A stretch of 43,399 nt of DNA from assembly GCA_020852655.1 (NCBI GenBank), contig JADZAI010000089.1, positions 1 through 43,399 on the forward strand. The letters run 5' to 3'. This stretch comes from Alphaproteobacteria bacterium (GTDB lineage: Bacteria > Pseudomonadota > Alphaproteobacteria > Micropepsales > Micropepsaceae). Of this stretch, positions 23,899-31,600 are shown piece after piece. How positions within the stretch are numbered: position 1 is the first letter of the stretch; every line of letters starts with the position of its first letter. The notes beneath the pieces were generated by a model that did no database searches, had not been told where the DNA came from, and saw only the letters and a list, made by a program, of their open reading frames with translations. The translations under genes were made by a program, and so were the position numbers.

Positions 23899-25131
23899 AT
23901 GCGTTTCATCCATGCCGCGCTGATGGCGTTCGGCCTCGTGGCGTCCGGCTGTGCCGGCCTGCCGCGCCAGGCTGCCGACGCGACGCTCATCGTCGTCTCG
24001 CTCGACGGCTTCCGGGCCGACTATGTCTCGCGCGGCAAGACGCCCACGATCGCCGCGCTTTCCGCCGCCGGCGTCCACGCGAGCGCCATGCGCCCGTCCT
24101 TCCCGTCGGTCACCATGCCGAACCACTACACGCTCGTGACCGGCCTCTACCCGGATCGCCACGGCATCGTCGACAACACGATGCGCGACCCGGCGATCCC
24201 CGGCTGGTTCGGCGTCGAGCCCAAGGTCGAGGACGATCCGCGCTGGTGGAACGGGGCGACCCCGCTCTGGGTCACTGCCGAGAAGGCCGGCATCCGCAGC
24301 GGCGCCGTCGCCTGGCCGGGCGCCGCCGTCGCGATCCGCGGGACGCTGCCGTCGCAGGTCGCGCCCTATGCGCCCGATTTCGCCCCGGCCGCCGAGGTCG
24401 CGACGGCGCTCGGCTGGCTCGACCAGCCGGAGGGCCGGCGGCCGCGCCTGCTGCTTCTCCATTTCAGCCCGGTCGACGAGGCCGGCCATGCCTTCGGCCC
24501 GGATTCGCCGCAGGTCGACGCCGCGCTCGGCGAGGTCGATGCAGCGCTCGCCGCGCTCGTCGACGGGCTGAAGGCGCGCGGCCTCTACGACCGCACCAAT
24601 CTCGTCCTCCTCTCCGATCACGGCATGACCGGCGTCTCGCTCGACCGCGTGGTGCTGATCGACGATTTCGTCGACGTCGCGAAGCTCGACGTGACGACCT
24701 ACGGCGCCGAGATCGGGGTGAACCCGGCACCGGGCCACGAGGCCGAGGTCGAGAAGGCGATGCTCGCGCCGCACGAACATCTCACCTGCTGGCGCAAGGG
24801 CGAGATCCCTAGGCGCCTCCACTATGGCGCGAACCCGCGCGTGCCGGCCATCTTCTGCCTGGCCGAGAATGGCTGGATCGTCGTGACGCGGGCGATCGGC
24901 GAGGCGGCGCTCAGGCAGATGCCCGAGGGGCTGAAGGGCAATCACGGCTACGATCCGGCGCTGCCCGACATGGCCGCGCTCTTCGTCGCCCACGGCCCCG
25001 CCTTCCGCAGCGGCGTCACCCTGGCGCCCTTCGACAATGTCGATGTCTACCCGATCCTCGCCCGCCTCCTGGGCCTCCCGCCCGAGCCGGGCGACGGCAC
25101 CCCCGCCCCCCTCACCCCCGCCCTGCGGTGA
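23899..25131 (+). CDS. Alkaline phosphatase-superfamily phosphodiesterase (ENPP-like), probable lipoprotein
   Basis: A 410-residue protein of the nucleotide pyrophosphatase/phosphodiesterase group. A signal sequence ends in VASGC, a near-consensus lipobox, so it may be lipid-anchored in the envelope. The metal and nucleophile sites are visible: D36 in VSLDGFRADY, Thr72 in SFPSVTMPNHYTLVTG, then SPVDEAGHAFGP, LLSDHGM, and GNHGYDP. These supply the two-zinc site of the family. It probably hydrolyses nucleotide or other phosphodiesters outside the cytoplasm. Confidence 0.93.
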   Translation: MRFIHAALMAFGLVASGCAGLPRQAADATLIVVSLDGFRADYVSRGKTPTIAALSAAGVHASAMRPSFPSVTMPNHYTLVTGLYPDRHGIVDNTMRDPAIPGWFGVEPKVEDDPRWWNGATPLWVTAEKAGIRSGAVAWPGAAVAIRGTLPSQVAPYAPDFAPAAEVATALGWLDQPEGRRPRLLLLHFSPVDEAGHAFGPDSPQVDAALGEVDAALAALVDGLKARGLYDRTNLVLLSDHGMTGVSLDRVVLIDDFVDVAKLDVTTYGAEIGVNPAPGHEAEVEKAMLAPHEHLTCWRKGEIPRRLHYGANPRVPAIFCLAENGWIVVTRAIGEAALRQMPEGLKGNHGYDPALPDMAALFVAHGPAFRSGVTLAPFDNVDVYPILARLLGLPPEPGDGTPAPLTPALR

Positions 25132-25132
25132 G

Positions 25133-25274
25133 CGGCAGCACGCTGCGCGTGACATCTCCCCCACATAATGGCGGGGAAGAAAACAGGCCGAGCCACCGGC
25201 TCCGTCTCTTTCTCCCTCCGCCTGCGGAGGGAGTACCCGCGAAGCGGGGGAGGGAGGCTCCCGGGCGTAGAGCG
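25133..25274. repeat. Intergenic repeat, copy A (upstream of lepB)
   Basis: GCAGCACGCTGCGCGTGAC, CATCTCCCCCACATAATGGC and then 25196-25274, a 79-base stretch almost identical (I count 78/79) to 26480-26558 and in the same orientation. No gene lies in the 349-base gap between the phosphodiesterase and lepB. Confidence 0.85.
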
Positions 25275-25480
25275 TCGGGCTGACCCGCCTAACGCCAGGG
25301 TATCCCTCGACGGGAAGGTTAGCGCGCTTAGCCAAGGTCGGCGCCGTGGCATGCGCCCACATTTCCGGCGCTGACTTGTGGCCGGGTGGCGCTGGCGGCA
25401 GTCTCATCGCCGCGCCAAGGGTTGTCTGGCGTAATCGCAAGGCGGTGGGACGCGGCTTGGAGACATCTGGAGAGGCGCGG

Positions 25481-26404
25481 ATGCGCGTGAAACCGCGGCG
25501 CTGGTGGTGGGCCGCGCTGCTCAGCCTGGCGGGGCTGGGGACGGCGTATCTATATGTCGGCCGGCCGTGGCGGGCCTTGGCGCTTGCCGCGACATTCGTG
25601 GTCTGGGTGGGCGTGCTGTGGCATGGGCTCTGGGGCTTTGCCGTCAGTGCGCCCGGCGTGCTCCTCCTCGTCGCGGCTTTCATCCTCATGCTCGTCGTGC
25701 CCGCGGTCGATGGCATCCGCCTGGCGCGGTTGCAGCGCGACTACAGGCTGCGCTGGTATAATCGCTGGTGGGTCTATCTCGGCGCGATCGGTGCGTCGGT
25801 CGCAGGTCTGACGGCGATGGCACATGCAGGCCTTCCCGGCGCCTTCGCGGTGCGCTGGTATCACGTTCCGTCGGCATCGAACGAGCCGACGCTCATGGCC
25901 GGCGACGTGATGCTGGCCGACATGCGCGCCTATGCCGATGCCGGACCGGAGCGCGGCGACATGGTCGTTTTCCACAGGGCGGATGGCGTCGCGTATGTGA
26001 AGCGCGTGATCGGGCTGCCGGGCGACCGGATCGCGATCGAGGAGGGCGTCCTGATCCTCAACGGCGCGCCGGTGCCGCGCGAGCGTACCGCGATGCGCGA
26101 GAGCGCCGGGCCGCCCGGCTATGTCTCGCATGCGACGCTCTATCGCGAGACGCTGCCGAACGGCGTCAGCTACGAGGTTCAGGACTCCCGCCCATTGGGG
26201 CAATGGGACACCATGGCGGCGCGTGTCGTTGGCGACGACGCCTATTTCGTGCTGGGCGACAATCGGGACAACAGCATCGACAGCCGCATGACGGCGGAGA
26301 CGTATGGGATGGGCGACATTCCGCGCGCGCGGATGGACGGGAAGGCGCGCTGGGTGCTGTGGTCGGGCGACCTGGGGCGGATCGGGGTGTCGTTGGCGCG
26401 GTGA
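25481..26404 (+). CDS. lepB: Signal peptidase I with extended N-terminal membrane region
   Basis: A 307-residue protein. Box B reads VPSASNEPTLMAGD with the catalytic Ser at about residue 133; the usual Met after it is Asn. The catalytic Lys is K174 in YVKRVIGLPGD, and the box E segment is FVLGDNRDNSIDSR. About three hydrophobic segments precede the catalytic domain, the first with GLGTAYLYVGRPWRALAL, which looks like a TM2-type lead. It cleaves signal peptides at the membrane. A second, housekeeping lepB is likely elsewhere in the genome. GGAGAGG precedes the ATG at 25481. The gene sits alone between two direct repeat copies. Confidence 0.92.
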   Translation: MRVKPRRWWWAALLSLAGLGTAYLYVGRPWRALALAATFVVWVGVLWHGLWGFAVSAPGVLLLVAAFILMLVVPAVDGIRLARLQRDYRLRWYNRWWVYLGAIGASVAGLTAMAHAGLPGAFAVRWYHVPSASNEPTLMAGDVMLADMRAYADAGPERGDMVVFHRADGVAYVKRVIGLPGDRIAIEEGVLILNGAPVPRERTAMRESAGPPGYVSHATLYRETLPNGVSYEVQDSRPLGQWDTMAARVVGDDAYFVLGDNRDNSIDSRMTAETYGMGDIPRARMDGKARWVLWSGDLGRIGVSLAR

Positions 26405-26429
26405 TGGGGGCGGCGTGGCGGCGTTTGGG

Positions 26430-26558
26430 GCGGCCCCCTCTGTCACGCTGCGCGGCCAGCCTCGCACAAACCCCTCCACCCGGCTCCGTCTCTTTCTCCC
26501 TCCGCTTGCGGAGGGAGTACCCGCGAAGCGGGGGAGGGAGGCTCCCGGGCGTAGAGCG
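26430..26558. repeat. Intergenic repeat, copy B (downstream of lepB)
   Basis: CCCCCTCTGTCACGCTGCGC followed by 26480-26558, nearly identical to 25196-25274. Contains CTCCCTCCGCTTGCGGAGGG and ACCCGCGAAGCGGGGGAGGG, both self-complementary. Confidence 0.85.
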
Positions 26559-26603
26559 CCGCCCCGTTTCGGCGGGGCGCAACCAGGCCTTCACCTAATA
26601 AAC

Positions 26604-26696
26604 GATCTGAACCGGCCCGATTCGGCGGCTGCCGCCTATCGCAGCATCGACTATGGCTATGACGGCGCGGGAGCGAGATACAAACTCAACGTATAA
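26604..26696 (+). pseudogene. Possible RHS/YD-repeat remnant
   Basis: A short open stretch ending in TAA at 26694 reads RPDSAAAAYRSIDYGYDGAG and ARYKLNV. The IDYGYDGAG core looks like the YD repeat of RHS proteins (xYxYDxxGR). No start or neighbouring RHS core is left. Similar stubs at 27195, 27774 and 28328 strengthen the reading, but this copy is the weakest on its own. Confidence 0.35.
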
Positions 26697-26711
26697 ACGT
26701 TCACGCCAAAC

Positions 26712-26740
26712 GCTATTTAGTAAACTGTCATCGTAATTCC
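26712..26740 (+). repeat. Inverted repeat IR1 (left end of bracket 1)
   Basis: Core AAACTGTCATCGTAATTCC preceded by GCTATTTAGT. It differs from the other copies at two positions of the core. Its inverted partners are IR2 (27266-27293) and IR4 (28382-28410). The repeat looks like an insertion-sequence end. Confidence 0.8.
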
Positions 26741-26763
26741 GTTACAGGGTCGAGGATTGCAAG

Positions 26764-27192
26764 ATGTTTATTCTTGGGCCGGTTGGGTTTGCAACAACAG
26801 AAGTCATTGTACTTATAATCTACGGAGCTCTAGCATTACTTGTCTACGGGTGGAACGCGGAAGATGCTCATCTTGAGTTTGTTATAACATTATCTAATTT
26901 TAGAACTGCAATTCTTATGTCAACAGGATTTGTTATTTTGTCCGGATACATTATTACATCCTTTTTTGTATACCTCTTGCTCCAATCTCGTCATTGGCCG
27001 GCGACGCGGACTGCTCTTAACGCCGCGCTTTTCTTAGCCCATGCAATGTTTTTTTTGTATTTGATTGGCACTCCGCCGCTTTCGCGCGGTCTTGCCGACA
27101 TGATTTTACCATTTATTCTAGGCGTTGCCGCCACGGCGGCCGCAGAAGTAACTACGGTTCTCCTGTGGGGACGATTTTCCGCAAAAGGCTAA
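26764..27192 (+). CDS. A+T-rich four-helix membrane protein, possible orphan immunity protein
   Basis: A 142-residue protein with about four membrane spans. Its codon use (ATT, TTT, TTA, ACA) is unlike the G+C-rich neighbours. It lies between inverted repeats IR1 and IR2 and is followed within 3 bases by an RHS/YD-type stub. I do not recognise a family. The size, hydrophobic character, low G+C and RHS context are those of immunity genes that protect against RHS or other polymorphic toxins acting on the membrane; this is inference. A GTCGAGG run precedes the ATG. Confidence 0.7.
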   Translation: MFILGPVGFATTEVIVLIIYGALALLVYGWNAEDAHLEFVITLSNFRTAILMSTGFVILSGYIITSFFVYLLLQSRHWPATRTALNAALFLAHAMFFLYLIGTPPLSRGLADMILPFILGVAATAAAEVTTVLLWGRFSAKG

Positions 27193-27194
27193 AT

Positions 27195-27272
27195 CGAAAG
27201 CGCACCGTGACGAGCTATGCCTACGATGGGGCCGACCGGATCGCCTCGTTCGGACACGATGCGACGGAGTTA
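27195..27272 (+). pseudogene. RHS/YD-repeat stub
   Basis: The frame starting 3 bases after the membrane gene reads RKRTVTSYAYDGADRIASFG then HDATELR and a stop inside IR2. The VTSYAYDGADRIAS core is a good YD-repeat match (YxYDxxxRL). The stub ends where the inverted repeat begins. Confidence 0.6.
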
Positions 27273-27293
27273 CGGTGACAGTTTATTGAATAG
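27266..27293 (-). repeat. Inverted repeat IR2 (right end of bracket 1)
   Basis: GGAGTTACGGTGACAGTTTA on the plus strand, followed by TTGAATAG. It is the reverse complement of IR1 and IR3 apart from a few changes. Confidence 0.85.
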
Positions 27294-27346
27294 ATTTCTG
27301 GAAGCTTTACAGATACCCGGGTCACTGCCCAACCCTCCCTGCGGCC

Positions 27347-27392
27347 AATTTAGTAAACTGTCACCGTAACTCCACCACATCACCGTAACTCC
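27347..27392 (+). repeat. Inverted repeat IR3 with a duplicated inner part
   Basis: AAACTGTCACCGTAACTCC preceded by AATTTAGT (27347-27373). The 12-mer CACCGTAACTCC is then repeated at 27381-27392, directly before the transposase fragment. IR4 shows a comparable inner duplication. Confidence 0.85.
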
Positions 27393-27770
27393 TGGCGTGG
27401 CCAGCCGGCTGCCGTGACGTCGGACAACGGGACGGAGCTGACGTCGAACGCGATTTTGAACTGGGCCGACGAGCGCGGCGTTGGTTGGCAGTACATCCAG
27501 CCTGGCAAGCCGCAGCAGAATGCCTTCAGCGAGAGCTTCAACGGGCGGCTGCGCGACGAGCTTTTGAACGAAACGCTGTTCCGCTCGCTGACGCAGGTCC
27601 GCTTGGCAATGGAAGACTGGCGCGCCGACTACAACACCCAGCGGCCGCACTCGAAGCTGGGCTGGCTTACGCCTGCCGGCTACGCAGCACAGTGGGCAGA
27701 AAACGAAGAGCTTGAAGGACGCCCATCGGGGGCGTTTGATGATGACCGGATTCCAGTTCTCGCTGGATGA
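27393..27770 (+). pseudogene. IS3-family transposase, C-terminal fragment
   Basis: About 125 residues of an IS3-type OrfB integrase domain. SDNGTEL gives the second catalytic Asp and [18 protein letters not shown] the Glu, with exactly 35 residues between them (the D-35-E arrangement). [16 protein letters not shown] is the typical C-terminus. The first catalytic Asp and the N-terminal half are missing, because homology begins right at the duplicated IR3 sequence. The fragment cannot be active. Its TGA is followed by AAAACGGGGGTCACGTCA, which may be the element's own right end. Confidence 0.9.
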
Positions 27771-27773
27771 AAA

Positions 27774-27930
27774 ACGGGGGTCACGTCAAGATGTTCGAGA
27801 TACTGAGGGTAATAAATTCTACCGGTATGACAGTGACTGTAAAAGGCAACCCTCAGACCTTGCTCACCAAGCTCCGGCTTGCGCAGTCAATAACCCTGAT
27901 AACCTCATGTGTTTCGCACTAGGGTGCTAA
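27774..27930 (+). pseudogene. Possible RHS tail fragment ahead of the lipoprotein gene
   Basis: The frame reads RQDVRDTEGNKFYRYDSDC and continues to a TAA at 27928, one base before the lipoprotein ATG region. FYRYDSD resembles a YD repeat. The end-to-start spacing of one base to the next gene is what one expects of an RHS toxin tail and its immunity gene, but the remaining sequence after FYRYD is not recognisable. An alternative frame (ATG 27767) is also open over 50 codons, so the reading is uncertain. Confidence 0.3.
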
Positions 27931-27931
27931 A

Positions 27932-28330
27932 ATGAGAGAAATAATCTATACAATATTTATCGCATTTTTTCTTATATCCTGCACAATGAGCAGAATTCCG
28001 GTGAAGATTTCACCTATGATAGAGTATAATTGGTTATCTAAATCCGTTATGTCGATGAAAATCACGAATTCATCCAACAGGGACATTTGCGTATTAGATT
28101 ACCTCTTTCCATCACCGGAGATTCGTTCCAATATTTTTCTAATTGAGGATAGATTGGGATATCATGCTGAATACATTGGGGAGGAGGCCGTCATAATAGG
28201 CGGTGATATGACCGTTATTTCTCCTAAGAAGAGTGTAAATTTAGTTATAGATCTTGCGGGGTCGTATGATTTGTCAAAAATGCCTCCGCCGTTGACTGTT
28301 AGGTATAATGCTCCATTTGAGGCATGCTGA
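27932..28330 (+). CDS. A+T-rich small lipoprotein, possible orphan immunity protein
   Basis: A 132-residue protein. A hydrophobic leader ends FFLISC, a lipobox-like site that would put Cys17 at the N-terminus of the mature lipoprotein. The rest (about 115 residues) is probably beta-rich and unrecognised. Codon use is strongly A+T-biased compared with the flanking genes. It lies in bracket 2 and is followed at once by a YD-type stub. A role as immunity protein for a periplasm-acting toxin is plausible from context only. The ATG has GGTGC upstream, a weak ribosome site. Confidence 0.7.
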   Translation: MREIIYTIFIAFFLISCTMSRIPVKISPMIEYNWLSKSVMSMKITNSSNRDICVLDYLFPSPEIRSNIFLIEDRLGYHAEYIGEEAVIIGGDMTVISPKKSVNLVIDLAGSYDLSKMPPPLTVRYNAPFEAC

Positions 28331-28375
28331 CTGGCCACGACAAGACGGGCAACCGGACGCGTGTGACCTGGGAGT
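28328..28375 (+). pseudogene. RHS/YD-repeat stub
   Basis: The frame LTGHDKTGNRTRVTWELRG lies directly after the lipoprotein stop. GHDKTGNRTRVTW is a close match to the YD-repeat pattern YDxxGNRTRVT. The stub runs into IR4, as the stub at 27195 runs into IR2. Confidence 0.55.
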
Positions 28376-28410
28376 TACGTGGGAGTTACGGTGACACTTT
28401 ACTAAATAGC
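28371..28410 (-). repeat. Inverted repeat IR4 with a duplicated inner part
   Basis: GGAGTTACGGTGACACTTTA (28382 onward) then CTAAATAGC is the reverse complement of IR1/IR3 with one change. The inner GGAGTTACG is repeated just before it at 28371. It is the right end of bracket 2 and also pairs with IR1 as the outermost pair. Confidence 0.85.
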
Positions 28411-28626
28411 CTAGGGTGTCCCTGCGTGCGGCTTATATCGCGTGTCACAAGGACGACACGGGAGCGCGGGCTGCGGCCCTGGCACGCGGCCGGGTAGGGG
28501 ATCCGGCCGTTTCAACGTCTCTAACGGCGCGGGCCGCGGCGGCCAAAGGCGGCTCCGCGGACTGCGCGGGTGCCGCGAACTACGTGAAAACCGCAACCGC
28601 CGGGTAAGGCGGCGTCAACCGGGGCC

Positions 28627-28654
28627 CGGTATCGCTGGGGATCACGCGATACCG
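28627..28654 (+). promoter_or_regulatory. Stem-loop abutting the ribosome binding site of the large RTX gene
   Basis: Arms CGGTATCGC (28627-28635) and GCGATACCG (28646-28654) form a 9-bp stem with a 10-base loop. The 3' arm ends on the first G of the ribosome site GGAGGG (28654-28659), 9 bases before the ATG. It could be an operator on DNA or modulate ribosome access in RNA. The remainder of 28411-28626 shows no gene I trust. Confidence 0.5.
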
Positions 28655-28667
28655 GAGGGACCCGGCC

Positions 28668-31600
28668 ATGCTCATCACGGGCGACGACCAGCGCAACAAT
28701 CTGCTCGGCACGGCCGACGCCGACACGATGAACGGCCTCGCCCTGAACGATACCCTCCGCGGCAGCGACGGCATCGACACGCTCAACGGCGGCGACGGCG
28801 ACGATATCCTCTTCTCGGTCAACGACCCGATCGACCACGACAGCTTCGACAGCCCGACCACCAACTACGCGGCCTTCGGCGACGGGCAGGCGGAAGTCCT
28901 GAACGGCGAGGCCGGCGACGACGAACTGGTCGGCGACCTCTTCGGGCTCTATGACGGCGGTCTCGGCGACGACCATGCCTTCGTCAGCATGACCGAGGCG
29001 GCGGCGGCCGTCAGCTTCGTCTATGGCGGCGGCGCCGGCATCAGCTATTCCTTCGTCATGGGCGGCGCCGCGCGCGGCACCATGACGGGCGTCGAGACCG
29101 TCGACCTCTACGGTTCGGCCTTCGGCGACACGATCTCGCTCGCCGGCGGCAACGACAGCGTCCAGGCCTTCGCCGGCAACGACACCGTCAACGGCAATCT
29201 CGGCAACGACGAGCTCCGCGGCGGCCTCGGCAACGACCTGCTGAACGGCGGGGCCGGGCGCGACACGCTGGCCGGCGGGGCGGGGCTCGACTCGCTCGAC
29301 GGCGGCGACAGCAACGACGTCCTCTTCGCCGGCGCCAACCCCGGCCGCTACACCACCTTCGACGATCCGGCGACCGACTTCACCGCCTTCGGCGACGGCG
29401 AGGCCGACACGCTGCTCGGCGGCTCCGGCAGCGACGACCTCGTCGGCGACCATTTCGCCTTCTACGACGGCGGCACCGGCACCGCCGACACCGCCTTCGT
29501 CAGCTTCGTCGAGGCGACGGCGGCGATGACCTTCACCTATGGCGGCGAGGCCGACACCGCCTATGCCTTCGTCACCGGCGGGGCGGCGCGCGGCACGGTG
29601 CGGAATGTCGAATCCTTCGTGCTCTACGGCACCGATTTCGGCGATACGATCACCCTCCACGACGGCGGCGACAAGATCCAGGGCAACGGCGGCAACGATA
29701 CGCTGAGCGGCATGGACGGGCGCGATACGCTGGCCGGCGGCGACGGCGCGGATTTGCTGCTCGGCGGCACCGGCAACGACGTGCTCCTCTCGGCCTCCAG
29801 CCCCGGCAACTTCACCGTCTTCGACAAGCCCGACGTCGACTATGACGGCTTCGGCGACGGCGCCCAGGAAACCCTCGACGGCGGCGACGGCAACGACAAT
29901 CTCGTCGGCGACTATTACGCCACCTATCTCGCCGGCACCGGCGCCGACCGCGCCTTCGTCAGCTTCACCGAAGCCGCTGGCCCCGCCAGCTTCACCTATG
30001 GCGGGGCCGCGGCCACCGCCTACAGCTTCTTCGTCGGCGGCGTCGCCTATGGAAGCGCCCAGGATGTCGAGAATTTCGACATCTACGGCTCGGAATCGGG
30101 CGATGCCTTCAACATGCATTTCGGCGACGACCGCATCGAGGCGATGGGCGGCAACGATACGCTGAACGGCAACGAGGGCGACGACGTCCTGCGCGGCGGC
30201 TCGGGCAACGACACGATCAACGGCGGCCTCGACGACGACGAGCTCGGCGGCAATGTCGGCCTCGACACGATCAACGGCGACCAGGGCGACGACATCATCT
30301 TCGCCCTCGTCGACCCCGGCAGCTATGACCGCTTCGACGGGCGCTCGCTGGACCAGACCCTGTTCGGCAACGGCCTCGCCGAGCGGCTCGGCGGCGGCGA
30401 CGGCAACGACCGCATCGTCGGCGACTTCGTCTCGATGATCGACGGCGGCAGCGGCGGCGACCGCGCCTATATCTCGATGTTCGAGGCGCTGGCGGCGGTC
30501 AGCTTCGCCTATGGCGGCGCCGTCAGCACCGACTACGCCTTCAGCATGAGCGGACAGGTCTGGGGCAAGGTCCGCAATGTCGAGAATTTCGACCTCTACG
30601 GATCGGAATTCGGCGACACCCTGACCACCCATGACGGCGCCGACCGCATCCAGGCCAATGACGGCGCCGACACCGTCGACGGCGGGGCGGGCGACGACAT
30701 CCTGCGCGGCGGCGCCGGCGACGACAGCGTCCTCGGCGGCGAAGGCCACGACACGCTGGGCGGCGGCGACCAGTCCGACAGCCTGTCCGGCGGCAACGGC
30801 AACGACGTCCTCTTCGCCGTCGCGGAGCCCGTCGACTACGCGACCTTCGAGGACAGCAGCACGGATTACCGCGACTTCGGCGACGGCTCGGCCGATTCCC
30901 TCGACGGCGGGGCGGGCGACGACCGCCTCCTCGGCGACCACTTCGCGCGCTATCTGGGCGGCGCCGGCATCGACCGCGCCTATGTCAGCCTTTACGAAGC
31001 CGTCGCCGGGGTCACGCTTGCCGTCGGCGCCTCCGCGACGACAGCCTATAATTTCGTCGTCGACGGCATCGTCCACGGCAGCGTCACCGGCGTCGAGGCC
31101 TTCGACATCTACGGCTCGGGATACGGCGACGCCCTGACGCTCGGGGCCGGCGACGACCACGTCCAGGCCCTCGGCGGCAACGATACGCTCCTCGGCGGCG
31201 GCGGCCAGGACGTGCTGCACGGCGGCGACGGCGACGACCGGCTCGACGGCGGCGCCGGCAACGACACCCTTGCCGGCGGCCTCGGCAACGATACCTACAT
31301 CAACCCGACCGCGTCGGACCTCATCATCGAGGCGGCCGACGGCGGCAGCGACACGGTGCAGAGCAACGTCACCACCACGCTCGCCGGATACGTCAATATC
31401 GAGAATATCGTGCTCGCCGGCGCCGCCGCGATCGACGCCACCGGCAACGAGGGCGACAACGCCCTCACCGGCAATGCCGGCGCCAATGCCCTGACCGGCG
31501 GCGGCGGCAACGACACGCTCAGCGGCAACGCCGGGGCCGATACGCTGACGGGCGGGCTCGGCAACGACGTCTATGTCAACGTCGACGGCGACAGCGTCGT

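Noticed and set aside
28416..28607. A 63-codon plus-strand frame between IR4 and the large RTX gene.
   Set aside because: Composition is Ala/Arg-rich, there is no ribosome site, and a longer competing frame overlaps it. Not supported as a gene.
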